DNA of 64,000 nucleotides from UBA4644 sp034933145. GTDB taxonomy: Bacteria; Bacillota; Clostridia; Oscillospirales; Butyricicoccaceae. This document shows positions 58,795-64,000 of the stretch, piece by piece. The stretch spans positions 14,191 to 78,190 of the forward strand of contig JAYFOA010000029.1 in assembly GCA_034933145.1 (NCBI GenBank), given 5' to 3'. The position numbers and the translations under genes were made by a program. The notes under the pieces are model-generated. The model saw only the letters and a program-made list of their open reading frames with translations, was not told the DNA's origin and searched no databases. Every line of letters starts with the position of its first letter. The stretch's first letter is position 1.

Positions 58795-60159
58795 ATGAAA
58801 CAGCCGATCCCGTACAAAATCTTCCTGACCGAGAACGAGATGCCACAGTTCTGGCTCAACCTGCATGCCTGCGTTCCCGATGCACCGGAGATGCTGGATC
58901 CCGGCACCGGGAAACCCGTTTCCGCCGAAGCGCTCAAGCATGTCTTCTGTGATGCGGCGGTAGAGCAGGAGCTCAATCGGACAGACAAACGGATCGAGAT
59001 CCCCGAGCAGGTGCGCGATTTCTATCGCATGTACCGCCCGTCCCCGGTGGTGCGCGCCTATAATCTGGAGCGGGAGCTGAAGACCCCCGCGCAGATCTAT
59101 TACAAATTCGAAGGCAGCAATACATCGGGCAGCCATAAGCTCAATTCCGCCGTGGCGCAGGTTTATTTTGCCAAAGAGCAGGGCCTGCGGCAGGTGTCCA
59201 CGGAGACCGGAGCGGGCCAGTGGGGCACCGCCCTCGCCATGGCCTGCGGTTATTTCGGCCTGGACCTCACGGTCTTCATGGTTCGCTCATCAGCACAGCA
59301 GAAGCCCCACCGCCGCGCGGTGATCGAGACGTATGGCGGAAAGCTGATCCCCTCGCCCTCCGATACCACGGAGGCGGGCCGCCGCATCCTGGCAGAACAT
59401 CCCGACACGCCGGGCAGCCTCGGGTGCGCGATCTCCGAGGCGGTGGAGTATGCCGTCACCCACGGCGACTGCCGCTATGTGCTGGGCAGCGTGATGAACC
59501 ATGTCCTGCTGCATCAGAGTGTGATCGGCCTGGAGGCCAAGGCCGCACTTGATAAATATAACGTCACTCCCGACGTGATCATCGGGTGCGCCGGCGGCGG
59601 ATCCAACCTGGGCGGTCTGATGGCGCCCTTTATGGCCGAACGGCTGGAAGGAAAGAACAAGATCCGCTTCGTCGCCGTGGAGCCGGCCTCCTGCCCGTCG
59701 CTGACCCGCGGCCGGTATGCCTATGACTTCGGTGACACCGCCCGCACGACGCCGCTGATCAAGATGTACACATTGGGCAGCGGCTTCATGCCGTCGCCCA
59801 ACCATGCCGGCGGACTGCGGTATCACGGCATGAACCCGGTGATCTCGCTCCTTCGGGACGAGGGATATATCGAGGCGGTATCCTATGAGCAGACAAAGGT
59901 ATTTGACGCGGCCGTGCAGTTTGCCCGGTGCGAGGGCACGCTGCCCGCGCCGGAGAGCAGCCACGCCATCCGCGCCGCGATCGACGAGGCGGTGCGCTGC
60001 CGTGAGACCGGCGAAGCGAAGACCATCCTGTTCGGCTTGAGCGGTACCGGATATTTCGATATGCCTGCATATTCCGCTTATCGGGAGGGCACGATGACCG
60101 ACTATATCCCCACCGACGCGGATCTCCGGCAGGGGTTTGACACACTGCCGAAGGTCTGA
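58795..60159 (+). CDS. trpB: Tryptophan synthase beta-like protein, TrpB2 type, orphan
   Basis: PLP enzyme of 454 residues that joins indole and serine to make tryptophan. The catalytic Lys is in SGSHKLNSA, the active-site acid in STETGAGQWGTALA, and the phosphate cup in CAGGGSNLGG. The long form and N-terminal extension (residues 1-75, RPSPVVRAYNLE) match the TrpB2 subgroup. AAGGAGG precedes the ATG. There is no trpA or other trp gene in the window, so indole would come from outside or from another source. Control by the Trp T-box supports a role in Trp supply. Confidence 0.9.
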   Translation: MKQPIPYKIFLTENEMPQFWLNLHACVPDAPEMLDPGTGKPVSAEALKHVFCDAAVEQELNRTDKRIEIPEQVRDFYRMYRPSPVVRAYNLERELKTPAQIYYKFEGSNTSGSHKLNSAVAQVYFAKEQGLRQVSTETGAGQWGTALAMACGYFGLDLTVFMVRSSAQQKPHRRAVIETYGGKLIPSPSDTTEAGRRILAEHPDTPGSLGCAISEAVEYAVTHGDCRYVLGSVMNHVLLHQSVIGLEAKAALDKYNVTPDVIIGCAGGGSNLGGLMAPFMAERLEGKNKIRFVAVEPASCPSLTRGRYAYDFGDTARTTPLIKMYTLGSGFMPSPNHAGGLRYHGMNPVISLLRDEGYIEAVSYEQTKVFDAAVQFARCEGTLPAPESSHAIRAAIDEAVRCRETGEAKTILFGLSGTGYFDMPAYSAYREGTMTDYIPTDADLRQGFDTLPKV

Positions 60160-60205
60160 CCGGAAGTGTTGGCCACGCAGCGGCGTGGTTTTTGACAGAC
60201 TGATC

Positions 60206-60233
60206 GCCCGGCTCGCCGTATGGCGGGCCGGGC
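60206..60233 (+). terminator. Probable terminator of trpB
   Basis: GCCCGGC-CGCC pairs with GGCG-GCCGGGC around GTAT. It is followed only by TTCTG, so the T tract is weak. Confidence 0.5.
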
Positions 60234-60254
60234 TTCTGCCTGTCGGCGATTTGA

Positions 60255-60460
60255 CGGCCGGGTGCATAATCAACGGCGGGAATGACACCTTGAAGCTGCC
60301 ATGCAGCCTTCTTTCGGTTCGGTTCGGAAATGGCGTAAAGGTTTTTCCCGCGGGCTATTTTCAGGAGCTGCGGGGTTTTGAACCTGATTTATGGGTCCCC
60401 GCCGGGCTTTCGGAACAGCTTGTGATCAAGTTGCTTGCCAACCGACAACTTGAACCTTAA
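60255..60460 (+). pseudogene. Remnant of an S41-type peptidase C-terminus (tentative)
   Basis: An open frame of about 68 codons has a protein-like end: VRFGNGVKVFPAGYF, then FEPDLWVPAGLSEQLVIKLL and a stop. The pattern of a strand pair followed by EPD-WVPA resembles the C-terminal end of clostridial S41 peptidases. There is no start codon, ribosome site or N-terminal domain, so it would be a decayed fragment. Chance similarity is possible. The remaining stretches of 60160-60667 hold only hairpins and the MFS promoter. Confidence 0.35.
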
Positions 60461-60502
60461 CCTGAACAGCTCCTGAACATAGCGTATTTTTAAAGTCGGA
60501 AG

Positions 60503-60530
60503 CCGCGCCCCATTGGAGCGCGGTTCTTTT
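60503..60530 (+). terminator. Hairpin terminator downstream of the gene remnant
   Basis: CCGCGC pairs with GCGCGG (with inner CC/GG), followed by TTCTTTT. It would end transcription of the former gene. Confidence 0.6.
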
Positions 60531-60594
60531 ATGACCATCAAATAGCCAGATATCTTTACACCAGATAATTTTATATTTTAAAATACAAATTATA

Positions 60595-60623
60595 TTGACA
60601 GACGAAGTATATAAATATATACT
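60595..60623 (+). promoter_or_regulatory. Promoter overlapped by a perfect 18-bp palindrome
   Basis: TTGACA (60595-60600), 17-nt spacer, TATACT (60618-60623). The perfect palindrome AGTATATA-AA-TATATACT occupies 60606-60623, covering the spacer and the whole -10 box, so a bound repressor would fully block the MFS gene. No regulator gene is adjacent. Confidence 0.75.
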
Positions 60624-60667
60624 GTTCATATAAATTAAAGGTATCTATGGGAGAGGAGAACAGCGGG

Positions 60668-61954
60668 ATGGCGGTCAAAGCCAATGTGATGCGAAACCGG
60701 AACTACGCGCTTTTATTCTGGGGTGATTTTGTCTCTCAGGTGGGAAGTACGCTCTTTTCTTTTGCAGTAAGCTTTTATATTCTGAAGATCACGGGAAACA
60801 ACGCGCTGATTCAGGGGACCTTTCTCGCGGTGGGCGGTATTTTCCGCTTGCTGCCGACACCGGTGGGCGGCGTACTGGCCGACCGGTTCCACAAGGGAAA
60901 GATCATGTATACCTGCGACTTCATCAGCGGAGGAACAATTCTGGCGTCCGCCCTGGCGATCCTTCTTTTCCGTGACAGCGTTTCCGTGCAGCTGGTGATT
61001 CTGTTTGCGGCCACAATCCTGCTGAACGCGACGGCTTCTGCCTTTTCCCCGGCTTCAGGCAGCATCCTGCGTTTTCTGGTGGCGGAAGATGAGTATCAGC
61101 AGGCGTCCTCTTATTTTTCCGTCTCCCAGAGCTTTGTCAGTATCCTGGGCGTTCTGGCGGCGGGCGTGCTGTACGGCATGATGGGGATCGTGCCCATCAT
61201 GCTGCTGGATGGGGTTTCCTTTATCTTATCGGCAATTTCGGAGATTTTTATCCGGTATGAGCATCATCCGGTGGAATCAGAGTTCTCAGCCCGCGCCATC
61301 GTTTCCGATATGAAGGACGGTCTGCGCTATGTGGTAAAGCTGAAGCCGATTCTGGCAATGTCGCTGATCGCGCTGGGGCTGAATTTTTTCTTGAATCCGG
61401 TATTTTCCAACGGTCTCGTCTATTTCTGCAGCACAAAGCTCCAGGGAGATTTCCTGTTTTCTTCCTTTATGACAAAGGAGACCTGGCTTGCCGCCAGTGA
61501 ACTCATGCTGTCTACCGGAATGCTCGTTTCCTCCTTGATTATCAGCCGGCGCCCGCAGCCCGATCGATGTGCGGGCATCATCAAGCGGACGATCCTTTAT
61601 TCCAGCCTGCTGTTGGCGGGGCTGAGCGCCGCATACCTCTTGTTCGGCGCGCGGGGAAAAGTCAACGTATTCCTGGTCATCATGTCGGTTCTTATGCTGG
61701 CGGTCGGTGCAGTGCTGCCGAAGATCAATATCCGCACCAGTGTAATCTTTATGAAGCAGATCAGCCCCGATATGCTGGGTAAGACCGCCGGGCTGCTGTC
61801 CACGCTGTCTATGGCGCTGATCCCGCTGGCCAGCTTTGTCGGCGGGGTTCTGATTCAGTCCTTCGGGCTTGCCACTTTGTTTTTATTCTCCACAATCGGC
61901 TTTGCGGCGATGACGGTGTTCGCCATGCTGAACAAGAGCATTGATGAGCTGTAA
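60668..61954 (+). CDS. MFS exporter, macrolide-efflux (Mef)-like
   Basis: Twelve-helix transporter of 428 residues. NYALLFWGDFVSQVGSTLFSFAVS at the start and the loop ADRFHKGKIMYTCD are typical of the DHA3/MefA-like group, which exports macrolides and other amphiphiles; many members have other or unknown substrates. ATG 60668 has GAGAGGAG upstream; ATG 60647 would add seven residues. Expression is probably induced through the palindrome at 60606-60623. A strong terminator follows. Confidence 0.85.
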   Translation: MAVKANVMRNRNYALLFWGDFVSQVGSTLFSFAVSFYILKITGNNALIQGTFLAVGGIFRLLPTPVGGVLADRFHKGKIMYTCDFISGGTILASALAILLFRDSVSVQLVILFAATILLNATASAFSPASGSILRFLVAEDEYQQASSYFSVSQSFVSILGVLAAGVLYGMMGIVPIMLLDGVSFILSAISEIFIRYEHHPVESEFSARAIVSDMKDGLRYVVKLKPILAMSLIALGLNFFLNPVFSNGLVYFCSTKLQGDFLFSSFMTKETWLAASELMLSTGMLVSSLIISRRPQPDRCAGIIKRTILYSSLLLAGLSAAYLLFGARGKVNVFLVIMSVLMLAVGAVLPKINIRTSVIFMKQISPDMLGKTAGLLSTLSMALIPLASFVGGVLIQSFGLATLFLFSTIGFAAMTVFAMLNKSIDEL

Positions 61955-61989
61955 ACCAGCGGCTGACGGGATCATACCATGAAAAATAA

Positions 61990-62025
61990 ATGCCTGCCCG
62001 CCGAAAATGGCGGGCAGGCATTTTT
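61990..62025 (+). terminator. Terminator of the MFS exporter gene
   Basis: TGCCTGCCCGCC pairs perfectly with GGCGGGCAGGCA around GAAAAT, followed by TTTTTGT. Confidence 0.88.
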
Positions 62026-62195
62026 GTCATTGGCACAGGGGAGCAATATTGGACTTTTTTGTCGATCGTTCATAAGGATATTCACGCCCCTGGATACATC
62101 CTCGGGAAACAAGATGTACAAACAAAAACAGACCGGCAAGCAAACGAATATTACACCGTCGATACCATTCCTCAGATATGAATGCTTTGTTCCGC

Positions 62196-62345
62196 TTATT
62201 TTGTACGGCGATACTTCTCAATTATTAATTGGACATTTTCTGAAATTGCTTTAGTACCATCAAGATGAAGTATTGGGCAAGCGAATGTTTTTGCCCACTC
62301 ATCAATAATTGAAAGATTGCGAGTTCTAACATATATTCTAAAAAT
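62196..62345 (-). pseudogene. C-terminal remnant of an unidentified AT-rich gene
   Basis: A minus-strand frame open for about 48 codons reads like real protein: RNLSIIDEWAKTF, then CPILHLDGTKAISENV and QLIIEKYRR before TAA. It lacks a start and is closed upstream by a stop near 62349. The PILHLDGTK-type stretch recalls the C-terminal part of small P-loop kinases, but this is uncertain. AT-rich, unlike the neighbouring genes. The rest of 62026-62360 looks empty. Confidence 0.35.
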
Positions 62346-62360
62346 TTTTGTTCTGGCTTT

Positions 62361-63758
62361 TTATTTTTGCCCGCCGGATGTGCCGCAGCCGGCGGCGCAC
62401 TCCTCGCAGTTTTTGCCGCAGGCCGTCCAGAGCCGGTTGGCCACCGGCGCCCATTCCGCCGCACGTGATACACACTTGTCGGAATACTCCCCGGCACTTT
62501 CCGGGGCCAGGATATCGGTCGACCGGGCGCCGGTCTCCTCTACCATGGCCGTCAGCCGGCCCGGATTGTCCAGCACAGGGCAGGGGCGCAGCATGTTGCC
62601 GTTAAAGGGCTGATTGCGGTGATAGGCCATGAACAGGGGCGAGCGATAGGCCTCCAGCAAGGTTTTTTCACGGATGTTGGAGTCGGAATAATGGGCAAAG
62701 GCGCAGGGTTCGATGTCGCCGCCCGCGTTGATGTGCAGGAAGTTTCGCCCGCCGGCGATGCAGCCGCCCACGTATTCGCCGTCATTCCAGAAATCGAGGG
62801 TGAACAGCGGTTTGGTCTTACGGAATTTGCGGATCTGGTGGTACATGTATTCCCGCTGCTGCGCGGTCGCCATCAGCTCCGGCACCGCATCTTTGCCGAT
62901 GGGCATATAGGTAAAGAACCAGCAGAACTTGGCGCCCCAGTCGATCATCGCGTCAAAGTATTCCTCGCTGCCGATCATTTCGGCGTTTTTGCTGGTATAG
63001 CAGCAGGACAGGCCGAAGGGGAGCTTTTTGCGCTTTAGGATCTCCATGGCGCGCAGGACGGCCTGGAACGTGCCCTTGCCGCGGCGGAAATCGGTATCCG
63101 CCTCAAAGCCTTCGACACTAATAGCCGGCACGAAATTACCGACGCGAAGCATATCGTCCGCAAATTGCTCATCGATCAGCGTACCGTTGGTGAAGGCGAG
63201 GAATGCGCACTCCGGGTGCTTTTCACACAGCTCGAGAATATCTTTTTTCCGTACCAGGGGCTCGCCGCCGGAATAGATGTAGACATAGGTACCCATTTCC
63301 TTGCCCTGCTCGATGATGCTGTCCAGCTCGTCCAGCGTCAGATTCAGCCGGTTGCCGTATTCGGCGGCCCAGCAGCCGGTGCATTTGAGATTGCAGGCAG
63401 AGGTCGGATCCATCAGGATCGCCCAGGGTACGTTGCAGTCATATTTGTCCCGGTACTCGTTTTGACGCGGATTGCCCAGCAGGCTGCCGTTGATGACGAA
63501 GGTTTCAAGCAGCCGTCGCCGGACAAAGGGGTCAATGTCCGTCCAGAGGCTTTTCATAAGCCGGTTCCAGTTGTTCTCCCCATCATACAGATAGGGCTTG
63601 ATGCCCCTGAGCTGGTTTTTCAGCGCGCCCTGCTTGTCATGGGCTTCCAGCCAGTCAACGAGTTTCGGCAGGTTTTCGTCCGGGTTGGAATCCAGATAGG
63701 ACAGGATTGTTCGGTAAGCCAGCGCCTGGGCGCTTTCTTTCAGCGTACGGCTGCTCAT
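62361..63758 (-). CDS. Radical SAM protein with C-terminal Cys-rich tail
   Basis: Radical SAM enzyme of 465 residues. The [4Fe-4S]-SAM motif CNLKCTGC (Cys about 122, 126, 129) follows an N-terminal helical region of about 115 residues. GGEPLVRKKDI, the SAM-binding segment, and FTNGTLID come next. A SPASM-like region has GGCIAGGRNFLHINAGGD, PCAF and CPVLDNPGRL, enough Cys for an auxiliary cluster, and the end carries CGKNCEECAAGC. ATG 63758 is preferred, with GAGGAGG upstream. No candidate peptide substrate is encoded next to it, so its reaction is unknown. 63759-64000 shows no gene. Confidence 0.85.
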   Translation of the reverse strand: MSSRTLKESAQALAYRTILSYLDSNPDENLPKLVDWLEAHDKQGALKNQLRGIKPYLYDGENNWNRLMKSLWTDIDPFVRRRLLETFVINGSLLGNPRQNEYRDKYDCNVPWAILMDPTSACNLKCTGCWAAEYGNRLNLTLDELDSIIEQGKEMGTYVYIYSGGEPLVRKKDILELCEKHPECAFLAFTNGTLIDEQFADDMLRVGNFVPAISVEGFEADTDFRRGKGTFQAVLRAMEILKRKKLPFGLSCCYTSKNAEMIGSEEYFDAMIDWGAKFCWFFTYMPIGKDAVPELMATAQQREYMYHQIRKFRKTKPLFTLDFWNDGEYVGGCIAGGRNFLHINAGGDIEPCAFAHYSDSNIREKTLLEAYRSPLFMAYHRNQPFNGNMLRPCPVLDNPGRLTAMVEETGARSTDILAPESAGEYSDKCVSRAAEWAPVANRLWTACGKNCEECAAGCGTSGGQK

Positions 63759-64000
63759 AGTGGTGTGTTCCTCCTCTATATCCTCAATTGCTTTTTCATA
63801 ATAGAAAGGTGCGGCTGCCATTGATTATTCTATTCATCCATTCGCGATTTCAGTTTAGCAAAACCTGTCGAATCCTGCCATAGACAACCATAGGCGACTG
63901 TCAAAAAACCGAACACTGCCCTCGCTTTGTTGAATGGCTCGCCGGGGGAAGCGCGGAGCGGCGCCGCCGGGAACCGGATAAAAGGCCGTGGGGGGGGGCG

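Overview
The window looks like chromosome from an anaerobic, Gram-positive, probably spore-forming gut-type Clostridia (an Oscillospiraceae-like member). This is inference from the following: GC-rich coding sequence with strong AGGAGG ribosome sites, intrinsic terminators after most units, S-layer-homology (SLH) surface proteins, a GerMN lipoprotein, a Trp T-box, and strict-anaerobe enzymes (indolepyruvate:ferredoxin oxidoreductase, butyrate kinase, ferredoxin-domain MinD ATPases, radical SAM). I saw no rRNA, tRNA, CRISPR array, prophage or insertion sequence.

Layout. 1-3.3 kb: end of a zinc-uptake operon (ZnuB-like permease, Fur/Zur regulator, DUF318 permease, TIGR03943 partner). 3.35-8.2 kb: a metal-cofactor cluster resembling the 'orange protein' loci of anaerobes: DUF5320, DUF134 regulator, flavin reductase-like protein, CGGC protein, two NifX/NafY-fold proteins and two MinD ATPases with inserted 2x[4Fe-4S] domains. 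Two consensus promoters here carry the same 11-nt motif near their start sites. 8.2-10.4 kb: stand-alone PTS IIC-like permease and a GntR regulator. 10.4-18.6 kb: a 1990-residue surface protein with both an M28 and an M14 peptidase domain plus SLH repeats, convergent with a second SLH repeat protein. 19-24 kb: diguanylate cyclase, PhzF protein, Ca-type P-ATPase. 24.2-30 kb: proBA, TetR, then divergent asnA and gdhA (nitrogen assimilation). 30-34.9 kb: lipoprotein behind a possible attenuator, TetR-ABC-2 exporter, AT-rich GNAT gene. 35-37.8 kb: aminotransferase, SCP2-like protein, membrane protein. 37.8-43.6 kb: MATE pump, D,D-carboxypeptidase, and an overlapping comEA / response regulator / histidine kinase / GerMN operon. 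43.7-48.5 kb: butyrate kinase-like enzyme, IorA, IorB and aminotransferase, a likely aromatic amino-acid fermentation unit. 48.7-58.4 kb: MFS protein, then a peptide/amide catabolic run (M20, RocB-like, amidohydrolase, RocB-like, gamma-glutamyltransferase). 58.5-60.2 kb: Trp T-box and an orphan TrpB2. 60.2-63.8 kb: gene remnants, an MFS exporter under a perfect palindrome, and a radical SAM protein.

The genes suggest a cell living on peptides and amino acids. Surface and cytosolic peptidases release amino acids; transaminase, Ior and an acyl kinase could ferment aromatic ones; Gdh, AsnA and ProBA handle ammonia and proline. The least understood and most system-like part is the 3.35-8.2 kb cofactor cluster with its apparent private operator.
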